Positions 16,885-24,548 of a stretch of 64,000 nucleotides of DNA are shown here, in pieces. A program made the translations under genes and the position numbers. Position 1 is the first letter of the stretch. Each line of letters begins with the position of its first letter. Below the pieces are notes generated by a model that saw nothing but the letters and a program-made list of their open reading frames with translations, was not told the origin of the DNA and did no database searches. The stretch is from Streptomyces omiyaensis (GTDB lineage Bacteria; Actinomycetota; Actinomycetes; Streptomycetales; Streptomycetaceae), in contig NZ_BMVV01000001.1 of assembly GCF_014650895.1 (NCBI RefSeq), positions 124,001 to 188,000 on the forward strand, given 5' to 3'.

Positions 16885-17547
16885 ATGGTGATCAAGGTCC
16901 TCCTGGTGGACGACGAACCCCTCGTGCGGGCGGGCCTGCGGGCCGTCCTGGAGGCCCAGCCCGACATCGAGGTGGTGGGCGAGGCGGCGGACGGCGCCGC
17001 CGTCATCCCCCTCGTCCGGAGCCTGCGCCCCGACGTCGTGGCGATGGACGTCCGGATGCCGCTCATGGACGGCATCGAGGCGACCCGGGCCGTCCTGCGC
17101 ACGGTCGGCTCCCCGCCCAAGATCCTCGTGGTGACCACCTTCGAGAACGACGAGTACGTGTACGGGGCGCTGCGCGCCGGGGCCGACGGCTTCCTCCTCA
17201 AGCGCGCCCGCCCCGCGGAGATCGTCCACGCGGTCCGCCTGGTCGTCGAGGGCGATTCCCTGCTCTTCCCGGCGGCCGTCCGCGACCTGGCCGCCTCCTA
17301 CGGCCGCGACCGCCCGGCCAACGAGGCCCACGAGGCCCTCGTCCGCGCCCACCTGACGGACCGGGAGGAGGACGTCCTGCGCCTCGTGGCCCGGGGCCTG
17401 TCCAACGCCGAGATCGCCGCCCGGCTGGTCGTCGGCACCGAGACGGTCAAGTCCCACGTCAGCTCCGTCCTCGCCAAGCTCGGCGCCCGCGACCGCACCC
17501 AGGCCGTCATCGCCGCCTACGAGTCGGGTTTCGTCTCGCCGTCCTGA
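16885..17547 (+). CDS. Two-component response regulator (NarL/FixJ family)
   Basis: Regulator of 220 residues with receiver domain ([14 protein letters not shown]; phosphoacceptor Asp in [13 protein letters not shown] near residue 55; [11 protein letters not shown]; Lys in [10 protein letters not shown]) and C-terminal LuxR-type helix-turn-helix ([37 protein letters not shown]). Partner of the upstream kinase; likely targets are the divergent ABC exporter promoter and its own operon. Confidence 0.93.
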   Translation: MVIKVLLVDDEPLVRAGLRAVLEAQPDIEVVGEAADGAAVIPLVRSLRPDVVAMDVRMPLMDGIEATRAVLRTVGSPPKILVVTTFENDEYVYGALRAGADGFLLKRARPAEIVHAVRLVVEGDSLLFPAAVRDLAASYGRDRPANEAHEALVRAHLTDREEDVLRLVARGLSNAEIAARLVVGTETVKSHVSSVLAKLGARDRTQAVIAAYESGFVSPS

Positions 17548-17670
17548 CCCGCCCGCCCGGCCTTGCGGCCGCGTTCGTTTCGCCGCATCCGTTTCGCCGA
17601 ACCCGGTGTGTTCTGGGTCACGTTCCAGTTGAATGGCCTGCATCAGGGGGGTTACCGGGGGGAGTACCAG

Positions 17671-18996
17671 GTGAGTGCCTTCACGGGGTCCGCGCGGGAC
17701 ACCGCTTCCGTACCGGGGGAGGGCGGCGACCTGCTGGCCGCGCTGCTCGACGGGATGGACGCGGCGCTCTGCGCGCTGGACGCGGGCGGGACGGTGACGC
17801 ACTGGAACCGCGAGGCCGAGCGGATCCTCGGCTGGCCGGCGGCTGAGGCCGTCGGGCGGCGCGGGTTCGACGGCTGGGCGGCGCGCAGTGCCGACGCGGA
17901 GGAGACCCTCGCGCGCGTGATGGGCGCGATGCGGACGCCGGGGCGGCAGGTGCACGAGCTGGCGCTGCTCCGCAAGGACGGCGGCCGGGTGCTGGTGCGC
18001 AGTCAGTCGGCGGGCGTGCGGGGCGCCGACGGCCGTCCGGCCGGCGTGTACTGCGCCTTCAGCGAGGTCCACGTGCAGATCGACCTGGAGCGGTCGATCG
18101 CGCTGAGCGAGGCGCTCTTCGACGACGCGCCCTGGGGGGTCGTCCTGATCGACGCCGACCTGCGCCCGGCGGTCGTCAACGCGTACGCGGCCCGGGTGAT
18201 CGGCACCGGCCGGACGACGCTGCTGGGCCGCCCCCTGGGCGAGGTCCTCGCCGGGGGCGTCGAGGAGCTGGAGGGCGCGCTCCAGCACGTGCTGGCGGAG
18301 GGCGCCCCGCCCGCGCCGGCGGACCTGTGGGTGACGCCGGTGCCGGCCCCGGGGGCGGGGGAGCGGCGGCGGTGCTGGCGCAGCGGTTTCGTGCGGCTGA
18401 CCTCGCCGATGACGGAGGAGCCGGTGCCGCTGGGGGTGGCGTGGCTCTTCCAGGACGTGACGGCGGAGCGGCTGGCGGCGCGGGAGGCGGACCGGACCCG
18501 GTTCCGCTGGAGCCAGCTGCACCGGGCGGGCGTGGCGGCGGCCGAGTACACGGATCCGGCCGAAGCGGTGGCGGTGCTGCTGGACTTCGCGCTGGCCGGG
18601 TTCGCCGACCACGGCCTGGTGGACCGGGTGGCGGGCGCCCGGCGGCTGACCCGCGCGGTGGCGTCCCCGGCGGGCGCCCCGGAGGCGGGCGGCCTGGGCG
18701 GCGGCTTCCCGCAGCGGTACGGCGCCGAGCACCCGGCCCTCCAGGCGTGGGACCGGGCGGGGTCGGTGCGGCTGAGCGCGGGCCGGGACGCGGAGGAGTG
18801 GGCGGCGGCCCGCCGGTGGCCGGCGGACACCGCGCACGCGCTGTGCACGGCCCTGCGGTCCCGGGGCCGTACCGTCGGCGTCCTCACCTTCCTGCGGACG
18901 GCCGCCCGGGGCGGTTTCGACCGCCAGGACGCGCTGTACGCGGAGACGGTCGCGGCCCGCGTGGCGGCGGCCCTGGAACTGCCGCCGCTCGGCTGA
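17671..18996 (+). CDS. PAS/GAF-domain sensory protein without output domain
   Basis: Protein of about 441 residues with a first PAS domain at about 18-125 (GMDAALCALDAGGTVTHWNR, AERILGWPAAEAVG), a second at about 145-270 (EALFDDAPWGVVLIDADL), and a C-terminal GAF-like region (RGRTVGVLTFLR, FDRQDALYAETVAARVAAAL). No kinase, phosphatase, cyclase or DNA-binding output domain is seen, so it may sense ligand or redox and act on a partner. I chose the GTG at 17671 with GGGGGGAG just upstream; an open frame back to 17563 lacks a ribosome site. It is separated from the kinase/regulator pair by about 120 bp and followed by a strong bidirectional hairpin. Confidence 0.78.
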   Translation: MSAFTGSARDTASVPGEGGDLLAALLDGMDAALCALDAGGTVTHWNREAERILGWPAAEAVGRRGFDGWAARSADAEETLARVMGAMRTPGRQVHELALLRKDGGRVLVRSQSAGVRGADGRPAGVYCAFSEVHVQIDLERSIALSEALFDDAPWGVVLIDADLRPAVVNAYAARVIGTGRTTLLGRPLGEVLAGGVEELEGALQHVLAEGAPPAPADLWVTPVPAPGAGERRRCWRSGFVRLTSPMTEEPVPLGVAWLFQDVTAERLAAREADRTRFRWSQLHRAGVAAAEYTDPAEAVAVLLDFALAGFADHGLVDRVAGARRLTRAVASPAGAPEAGGLGGGFPQRYGAEHPALQAWDRAGSVRLSAGRDAEEWAAARRWPADTAHALCTALRSRGRTVGVLTFLRTAARGGFDRQDALYAETVAARVAAALELPPLG

Positions 18997-19023
18997 GGAC
19001 GGCCCGCCGGGAGTCCGGCGCGC

Positions 19024-19057
19024 GCCCGGGCGTCCGGCCGGTGCCGGACGCCCGGGC
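19024..19057. terminator. Strong bidirectional terminator hairpin
   Basis: Perfect 15-bp stem GCCCGGGCGTCCGGC (19024-19038) with its complement at 19043-19057 and a 4-nt CGGT loop, between the convergent PAS and SIS genes. It is the most stable simple hairpin noticed in the window. Confidence 0.8.
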
Positions 19058-19094
19058 GGTGACCGGTGCCAGTGCTCGGGGCGGTGACCGGGGT

Positions 19095-19886
19095 TCAGTG
19101 CTTGTAGAAGATCCGGTCCGCGTACTCGGTCATCACGCGCCCGTTCCACTCGTGGCCGCCGTCGACGTTCCCGGAGCGCAGCATCGGCGGCTCGACGCCG
19201 CGCCGCACCAGCTCCTCGACCGCGGCGGCCATGGTGGCCTGCATGAGCGCGCTGGTGACGACCGTGGAGGCGGGGGCGAAGGGCGCCTCGACGCCCTCGT
19301 GGCTCAGCTCCGCGTCGCCGACCGCGATCCTGGAGTCGAGGACGATGTCGCAGTGGTCCTTCAGGTACGTCCCCGAGACGTGCCGGGACTTCGTCTCCGT
19401 GCCGTACGCCACCGAGGTGACGCCGATGACGGTGAGGCCGAGCGCGCGGGCGTTCATCGCCATCTCGACCGGCAGGGCGTTGCGGCCGGAGAGGGAGATG
19501 ATGAAGAGCACGTCGCCGACGGCGGCGGGGGAGGAGTCGAGCACGGCTCCGGCGAGCCCGTCGACCCGCTCCAGGGCCGAGCCGAGGGTGGCCGGCATGA
19601 CGTCGACGCCGACGACGCCGGGGACGACGAGCAGGTTCATCAGCGCGAGTCCGCCGGCCCGGTAGACGACGTCCTGGGCGGGCAGCGAGGAGTGTCCGGC
19701 GCCGAAGGCGAAGAGGCGGTTGCCGTGGGCGACGGCCTCGGCGACGGCGGCCCCTGCGGCGGCGATCTCGGCCGCGTCCTCGTCGCGGACCTGCTGGAGC
19801 AGGCCGATCGCCGCGTCGAAGAACCGTCCCGCCAGCTTGCTCTCCGCCGTGCTCGCGTTCGCGTTGCCGCCCGCGTTCTCGCCCAT
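19095..19886 (-). CDS. SIS-domain sugar-phosphate-binding protein (UPF0309-like)
   Basis: Protein of 263 residues built on a SIS (sugar isomerase) domain: FAFGAGHSSLPAQDVVYRAGG in the first half and DVLFIISLSGRNALPVEMA with the phosphosugar-binding SGR loop. It matches the actinobacterial UPF0309 group whose activity is not established; SIS domains bind phosphosugars such as GlcN-6-P or MurNAc-6-P. ATG at 19886 follows AAGGAG; an in-frame ATG at 19922 is too far upstream. A TTGACA -35 (19950-19945) with a DasR-like palindrome in the spacer lies in front, suggesting aminosugar control. Divergent from the DtxR-type regulator. Confidence 0.85.
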   Translation of the reverse strand: MGENAGGNANASTAESKLAGRFFDAAIGLLQQVRDEDAAEIAAAGAAVAEAVAHGNRLFAFGAGHSSLPAQDVVYRAGGLALMNLLVVPGVVGVDVMPATLGSALERVDGLAGAVLDSSPAAVGDVLFIISLSGRNALPVEMAMNARALGLTVIGVTSVAYGTETKSRHVSGTYLKDHCDIVLDSRIAVGDAELSHEGVEAPFAPASTVVTSALMQATMAAAVEELVRRGVEPPMLRSGNVDGGHEWNGRVMTEYADRIFYKH

Positions 19887-19924
19887 GTGAGGAAGCTCCT
19901 TCTCGTCGAGGTCGCCGATCACGG

Positions 19925-19950
19925 TGCGGTCTGGACCATTGCTCTGTCAA
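19925..19950 (-). promoter_or_regulatory. Promoter with DasR (dre)-like operator upstream of SIS gene
   Basis: On the minus strand TTGACA occupies 19950-19945; 17-18 nt later is a poor -10 (CACCGT). The spacer holds GGTCTGGACC (19928-19937), the centre of a 16-mer at 19925-19940 that matches 12 of 16 positions of the DasR consensus AGTGGTCTAGACCACT. The operator between -35 and -10, in front of a phosphosugar-binding protein, fits repression relieved by aminosugar phosphates; this is inference. Confidence 0.45.
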
Positions 19951-20070
19951 TACTGCCTCCCCCGCCTCCGTGTCCCCACTTCTCCCGCTGGGGGGCGGGG
20001 GCCGCCCGCTTGTCGGCGCGATGCGCAAGAATTGGTGCAGGGCCAGCGCACGACTCATCGAGGGGCACGA

Positions 20071-20760
20071 ATGTCCGGACTGATCGACACCACGGAGATG
20101 TATCTCCGCACCATCCTGGAGCTGGAAGAGGAAGGTGTGGTCCCGATGCGTGCCCGGATCGCCGAGCGGCTCGACCAGAGCGGCCCGACGGTGAGCCAGA
20201 CGGTCGCCCGCATGGAGCGGGACGGCCTGGTCGCCGTGGCGAGCGACCGGCACCTGGAGCTGACCGAGGAGGGCCGCCGCCTCGCGACCCGCGTCATGCG
20301 CAAGCACCGGCTCGCCGAGTGCCTGCTCGTCGACGTGATCGGCCTGGAGTGGGAGCAGGTCCACGCGGAGGCGTGCCGCTGGGAGCACGTCATGAGCGAG
20401 GCCGTGGAGCGCCGCGTCCTGGAGCTGCTGCGCCACCCGACGGAGTCGCCGTACGGCAACCCGATCCCGGGTCTGGAGGAGCTGGGCGAGAAGGCCGAGG
20501 CGGAGGCGTTCCTCGACGACTCGATGGTGTCGCTGGCGGACCTGGACCCGGGCGAGGGCAAGACGGTGATCGTCCGTCGCATCGGCGAGCCGATCCAGAC
20601 GGACGCCCAGCTCATGTACACGCTGCGGCGGGCGGGCGTGCAGCCCGGCTCGGTCGTGTCGGTGTCGGAGTCGGCGGGCGGCGTGCTCGTCGGCAGCAGC
20701 GGCGAGGCGGCGGAGCTGGACGCGGAGGTCGCGGCGCACGTGTTCGTCGCGAAGCGCTGA
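20071..20760 (+). CDS. dmdR2: Iron-dependent DtxR-family transcriptional regulator
   Basis: DtxR/IdeR-type repressor of 229 residues: winged helix (RIAERLDQSGPTVSQTVARM), dimerisation/metal domain and C-terminal SH3-like domain. Diphtheria-type metal ligands are retained: Met10, and the motif MRKHRLAECLL...ACRWEHVMS supplies His79, Glu83, His98, Cys102, Glu105 and His106. ATG at 20071 has GAGGGG upstream. Streptomyces usually carry two such iron regulators; the adjacent SIS gene matches, from memory, the dmdR2/desR locus, so the symbol is by synteny. No clear iron box (TTAGGTTAG type) is visible in its own 184-bp divergent promoter. Confidence 0.85.
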   Translation: MSGLIDTTEMYLRTILELEEEGVVPMRARIAERLDQSGPTVSQTVARMERDGLVAVASDRHLELTEEGRRLATRVMRKHRLAECLLVDVIGLEWEQVHAEACRWEHVMSEAVERRVLELLRHPTESPYGNPIPGLEELGEKAEAEAFLDDSMVSLADLDPGEGKTVIVRRIGEPIQTDAQLMYTLRRAGVQPGSVVSVSESAGGVLVGSSGEAAELDAEVAAHVFVAKR

Positions 20761-20981
20761 GGCGGTTGGGAGCCGGGACGGGGCGGCCGAGGCTCCCCGC
20801 GGGTCCGGCAGGGGCTCCCCACGGGCGGCCGGCGGCATGATGCCGCCGGCCGCCCGTCCGCGTGGGGGCGGTTCCCTCCCCCGTGCGACCCGATTTACGC
20901 CGGATTGGCCCCGCGCGCGCCCTCGGCGTGCCACGCTGGAGCGAGCTGCGTGCGCTGCGTGATGCGCGGAAGGGTGGGGCC

Positions 20982-21554
20982 ATGCGACCGACGGGGTCCG
21001 TACGCCGACGGCCGCACGCCCTGCCCGGCCCCGCCCGGCGTCCGTCCACGGTCCTGCGTCCGTTCACGGCACGGCGTCCGTTCACGGTCCTGCATCCGTT
21101 CACGGTCCTGCGTCCGTTCACGGTCCTGCGTCCGTTCACGGTCCTGCGTCCGTTCACGGTCCTGCGTCCGTCCACGGTCCGGGGAGCGATAGCCGTCCAA
21201 GGGGCGATCGCCGTCCGGGAATCGAGTGCCGTCCGGGAATCGATCGCCGTCCGGGGGCCTGTCGGTGGCCAGGAGTCGAGCGCCGTCCGGGGGCCGGTGG
21301 CCGCCGGGGGGCCGGCGGGTGACGGGTCCCGGGAGGCAGAGGGCCCCGGCGCCTCGCGGCGCCGGGGCCTGTCCTCCCCTGTCCCGACCTGGAGCCCCGA
21401 GCTCTCAAGGTCGGTCCCCTCGGACCGTTTTCCCCGAGCGGTCCGCCTCCCGTTGAAGATCTCCCCTCGGCCGCGCGCACCAATCCTTGAGGCCTGTCAC
21501 TCGAACGAGGGGTGTTGCGTGGCAGGAGCGCATTTTCGAATGCGAGTTCGATAG
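20982..21554 (+). CDS. Doubtful ORF spanning an 18-bp minisatellite (hexapeptide repeats)
   Basis: An open frame of 190 codons starts at ATG 20982 (AAGGGTGG upstream) and runs through the repeat at 21039-21308, giving RPFTVL-type then (E/G)x(I/S)AVR-type hexapeptides. The repeat period (18 bp) keeps frame throughout, but the frame also crosses the likely terminator 21342-21369 and the promoter-like region of the hydrolase gene, and the same repeat is open in other frames. No homologous family is recognised. It could be spurious, and only the part up to about 21330 could plausibly be coding. Confidence 0.2.
   Translation: MRPTGSVRRRPHALPGPARRPSTVLRPFTARRPFTVLHPFTVLRPFTVLRPFTVLRPFTVLRPSTVRGAIAVQGAIAVRESSAVRESIAVRGPVGGQESSAVRGPVAAGGPAGDGSREAEGPGASRRRGLSSPVPTWSPELSRSVPSDRFPRAVRLPLKISPRPRAPILEACHSNEGCCVAGAHFRMRVR
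21039..21308. repeat. Tandem 18-bp minisatellite, 15 units in two subtypes
   Basis: Eight units of CGTCCGTTCACGGTCCTG or close variants occupy 21039-21182, followed in the same register by seven units of a second type (for example GAATCGATCGCCGTCCGG) at 21183-21308. Units 21075-21092 and those at 21111-21164 are identical. The period is constant at 18 bp across the type switch. Located between the DtxR regulator and the alpha/beta hydrolase. Confidence 0.9.
21342..21369. terminator. Perfect 12-bp hairpin after the minisatellite
   Basis: GGCCCCGGCGCC (21342-21353), loop TCGC, then GGCGCCGGGGCC (21358-21369). It could end transcription from the repeat region before the hydrolase promoter. Confidence 0.65.
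21536..21551 (+). promoter_or_regulatory. LexA-box-like palindrome upstream of alpha/beta hydrolase
   Basis: TCGAAT-GCGA-GTTCGA differs at one position from the actinobacterial SOS box TCGAAC-N4-GTTCGA. It is followed directly by TAGTCT (21552-21557), a possible -10 hexamer, about 35 nt before the hydrolase ATG at 21592. Confidence 0.4.
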
Positions 21555-21591
21555 TCTGGCGGGGTTCGACGGAGAGAGGGGGTGCCACACC

Positions 21592-22578
21592 ATGGCGCGA
21601 CGACTCGACGTCACCGGAGCCGACGGCATCCGGCTGGCGGCCTGGGACTTCACGGCCGAGGGCGAGGTCCGCGCGCGGACCGGGCCCGAGGGCGGGACGC
21701 CCGCGCGTCCCGCGGCGGCGCACCCGGCGGTGAGCATCACCCGCCAGCCGACCGGCGCCGAGGACCGCCCCCGTCCGGCCGGGCCCCCCGCCCCGCCGCC
21801 GGACGCCGCCCCGGTCTTACTGCTCCACGGCCTGATGGGCCACGCGGCCCACTGGGCTCCGGCGGCGGCCCTCCTCGCGGGCGGGCACCGCACGATCGCG
21901 CTCGACCAGCGCGGCCACGGGGCGAGCGAGAAGCCGCCCGGCGGCCCCTTCACGCGCGAGGCGTACGTGGCGGACGCGGCGGCCGTCATCGAGCGCCTCG
22001 GCCTCGGCCCCGTCACCCTCGTCGGCCACTCCATGGGCGCCCTGACGGCCTGGCAGCTGGCCGCCGAGCACCCGGACCTGGTCCGCGCCCTCGTCATCTG
22101 CGACATGCGGGCCTCCGCGCTCGGCGCGGCCTCGCAGCGCGCGTGGCGGGACTGGTTCGCGGGATGGCCGGCCCCCTTCCCGACGCTGGACGCCGTGCAC
22201 CGCTGGTTCGGCGCGGACGACCCCTGGGCGGAGACGCCGAACCCGGCGCGGGGCGCGTTCTTCGCCGAGGTGATGGCCGAGCGGGCGGACGGCTGGCACC
22301 CGGTCTTCGACCCGGACCAGATGCTCACCTCGCGCGAGACCTGGGTCCACGACGCCCACTGGGACTCCCTCGCCCAGGTCCGCTGCCCCACCCTCGTCGT
22401 CCGCGGCCTCGACGGCGAACTGGGCCGCGCCGAGGCGCAGGAGATGGTCCGCGTCCTCCCGCACGGCGCCTACGCGGAGATCCCCGACGCCGGCCACCTC
22501 CTCCACTACACCCACCCCCGCGCCTGGGCGGAAGCGGTGGCCCCCTTCCTGACGGGCGCCCTGACCACGGGCCCCTGA
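21592..22578 (+). CDS. Alpha/beta-hydrolase
   Basis: Hydrolase of 328 residues. After an N-terminal stretch containing a Pro/Ala-rich insertion (residues ~25-75), the fold starts at VLLLHGLMGHAAHW (oxyanion region); the nucleophile Ser is in VGHSMGALTAW, and the catalytic His is in IPDAGHLLHY. Enzymes of this class hydrolyse esters, lactones or epoxides; substrate unknown. ATG at 21592 has GAGAGAGGGGG upstream. The disordered insertion splits the first strands and is unusual for the family. A LexA-like box in front suggests possible DNA-damage control. Terminator follows at 22580. Confidence 0.88.
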   Translation: MARRLDVTGADGIRLAAWDFTAEGEVRARTGPEGGTPARPAAAHPAVSITRQPTGAEDRPRPAGPPAPPPDAAPVLLLHGLMGHAAHWAPAAALLAGGHRTIALDQRGHGASEKPPGGPFTREAYVADAAAVIERLGLGPVTLVGHSMGALTAWQLAAEHPDLVRALVICDMRASALGAASQRAWRDWFAGWPAPFPTLDAVHRWFGADDPWAETPNPARGAFFAEVMAERADGWHPVFDPDQMLTSRETWVHDAHWDSLAQVRCPTLVVRGLDGELGRAEAQEMVRVLPHGAYAEIPDAGHLLHYTHPRAWAEAVAPFLTGALTTGP

Positions 22579-22579
22579 C

Positions 22580-22611
22580 CCGGGGCGGGGGCCGCGCGGG
22601 GCCCGCCCCGG
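22580..22611 (+). terminator. Hairpin after alpha/beta-hydrolase
   Basis: CCGGGGCGGG (22580-22589) pairs with CCCGCCCCGG (22602-22611), 12-nt loop, overlapping the end of the stop region. The rest of the gap to 22783 is low-complexity CCCGC-type repeats. Confidence 0.6.
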
Positions 22612-22783
22612 TCCCCGCCCGAGCCGCACCCACACCCCCGCCCGAGCCGCATCCACACCCACGCCCGGCCCCGCACACACGCCCCCGCCCCCGGCCCCGC
22701 CCCGCACGCCCGGTCCCGCCCCGCACCACGCCCCGGTCCCGTACCGCCCCGCCGCTGTCGTACCCCCGCCCTACGCTCGCCGC

Positions 22784-23137
22784 ATGAGCGTCTCCCTCTA
22801 CTACTCCGCCCGTCGTCCGTCGCCCCTGACGGAGGCCGAGGCCGCCGCCGTCGGGCGGGTCGTCGCCGGCCACCCGGCCTCGTTCCCCGGTGAGGACCAG
22901 GAGGGCCTCTGCCTGTACGAGGGCGGCGGCTCCGATCCGGACGGCATCGTGGCCGGTTCCACGAAGCTGCCCCTCGACGGGGACCGCGTGCTGCCGGTGA
23001 TGGTGGCCGTGCTGGACTCCGTCACCGAGCTGCGCCGCGCCCTGCCGGACGCGGAGTGGCACGTCCACATGGACGACCTCGACGTCGACTGGGACGAGGC
23101 GGAGGGCTACGGCTTCCCGGGGATGCGCGCGCTCTGA
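22784..23137 (+). CDS. Conserved hypothetical protein (117 aa)
   Basis: Small acidic protein with no recognised domain. The N-terminus MSVSLYYSARRPSPL and the Trp/His/Asp-rich C-terminal part (EWHVHMDDLDVDWDEAEGY) give a compact soluble protein without signal or membrane segment. ATG start at 22784; weak ribosome site. It stands alone between a terminator and the first I36-like gene. I cannot assign a function. Confidence 0.7.
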   Translation: MSVSLYYSARRPSPLTEAEAAAVGRVVAGHPASFPGEDQEGLCLYEGGGSDPDGIVAGSTKLPLDGDRVLPVMVAVLDSVTELRRALPDAEWHVHMDDLDVDWDEAEGYGFPGMRAL

Positions 23138-23252
23138 TCCGGCTTCCGGCACCCTCCTACCGCGCCCGCCGTCCGACGCGGTACGGTCCCTCCCACGGCG
23201 CGTCGAGCGGTACGTCTCCGCGCCGTCCAGCACGAGGGACACAAGGGAACGC

Positions 23253-24476
23253 ATGCGCATACCTCTGCGCCGGCGCCTGGCCGCCACGGCCACGGCGCTC
23301 GGCCTCACCACGCTCGCCGCGCTCGGCGCCGGCACGGCACCCGCCCAGGCGGCGGCGAGCGACTGCCCGAAGGGCTACTTCTGCGCCTGGAAGACGGACG
23401 ACGCCACCGGCTCCATGTTCAAGACCACGACGAGCATCGGCACGCTCGGGACGTGGAACGACCAGTTCCGCTCGGTCTCCAACCGCACCGACCGGTTCGC
23501 CTGCCTCCACGACGACCCGGACCACGGCTACGACGGCTCGGTCTGGTCCGTCGCCCCGACCCCGTCGGGCACCGAGTGGGGCGGCCCCGGCAGCAACTCC
23601 GTGAGCTCGGTCCGCCTGGTCGCCACCGAGCGCGAGTGCGGCGGCTACGAGGCGTACCCCGAGTGGTCCGCGAACGAGCAGGCCGCCGCCCCCGCCTTCG
23701 GGGACCTGAACGGCGACAGGCTGTCCGACGTCCTCACCCGCGACACGGCCGGCCGCCTCTGGTTCCTCCCGGGCAACGGCACCGGCAAGCTGGTCGGCTC
23801 CGGCGGCTGGAACGCGATGAACGCCCTCACCCGGCACGGGGACTTCTCCGGTGACGGCAGGGAGGACGTGATCGCCCGCGAGGCGTCCACCGGCAAGCTC
23901 TGGCTGTACAGGGGCTCCGGCACCGGCTCCGTCGGCTCCCGCCTGCTGATCGGTTCCGGCGGCTGGAACGCCATGAACCACCTCACCGCCTTCGGCGACC
24001 TGACCGGCGACGGCCGCTCCGACCTCCTCGCCGTCGAGAAGTCCACGGGCAGGCTGTGGCTCTACCCCGGCACGGCCACGGGCGCGCTCGGCGCCCGCAA
24101 GCTGATCGGCACGGGCGGCTGGAACGGCCTGAACGCCCTCATCGGCTTCGGCGACATGACCAAGGACGGCAAGGCCGACCTCCTCGCCCGCGAGGCGTCC
24201 ACCGGCAAGCTCTGGCTCTACCCGGGCAGGACCGGCGGCCTCGGCTCCCGCGTCCTCATCGGCAGCGGCTGGGGCGTGATGGCCTCCTTCCTCGCCGTGG
24301 GCGACCACACCGGTGACGGCCACGGCGACCTGGTGGCCGTCAGCGGCCCGGGCTACTCGTCCCCCGTCTTCCGCGGCGCCGGCGTCAGGATCGAGTACGA
24401 CGGCCGTGCGACGAACGGCTTCGCCGCCGGGCACCCCGAGTCCGACGGCTGGTTCGGCCTCAACGGCACTTTCTGA
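23253..24476 (+). CDS. Secreted FG-GAP/VCBS-repeat protein with I36-like N-terminal domain (copy 1)
   Basis: Exported protein of 407 residues. A signal peptide (RRRLAATATALGLTTLAALG, cleavage near APAQA-A) is followed by a cysteine-containing domain beginning CPKGYFCAW that resembles the Streptomyces peptidase-inhibitor family I36, and then by five or so beta-propeller-like repeats of the form GD(L/F/M)(N/T/S)GDG...DLL(A/V)xE-STGKLWLYPG. The DxNGDG loops are calcium-binding type. Such proteins are extracellular binding or inhibitor-like factors; the target is unknown. A paralogue follows 72 bp downstream, and a 162-nt block (23749-23910) is identical in both. Confidence 0.85.
   Translation: MRIPLRRRLAATATALGLTTLAALGAGTAPAQAAASDCPKGYFCAWKTDDATGSMFKTTTSIGTLGTWNDQFRSVSNRTDRFACLHDDPDHGYDGSVWSVAPTPSGTEWGGPGSNSVSSVRLVATERECGGYEAYPEWSANEQAAAPAFGDLNGDRLSDVLTRDTAGRLWFLPGNGTGKLVGSGGWNAMNALTRHGDFSGDGREDVIAREASTGKLWLYRGSGTGSVGSRLLIGSGGWNAMNHLTAFGDLTGDGRSDLLAVEKSTGRLWLYPGTATGALGARKLIGTGGWNGLNALIGFGDMTKDGKADLLAREASTGKLWLYPGRTGGLGSRVLIGSGWGVMASFLAVGDHTGDGHGDLVAVSGPGYSSPVFRGAGVRIEYDGRATNGFAAGHPESDGWFGLNGTF
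23749..23910 (+). repeat. 162-nt block identical to 25042-25203 (first copy)
   Basis: Sequence from the GRLWFLPGNG-coding region to the KLWLYR/K-coding region is base-for-base identical to 25042-25203 in the neighbouring paralogue, whereas flanking parts differ at many third positions. This points to recent gene conversion. Confidence 0.9.
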
Positions 24477-24548
24477 CACACGACACGAACGGCCCGTGGG
24501 GACGGGACGGGGAGAGCCCCGCACCCACGGCTTTGGGGAGGAACGATT

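Noticed and set aside
21039..21308. CRISPR array
   Set aside because: Units are contiguous 18-bp tandem repeats without unique spacers, and no cas genes are present.
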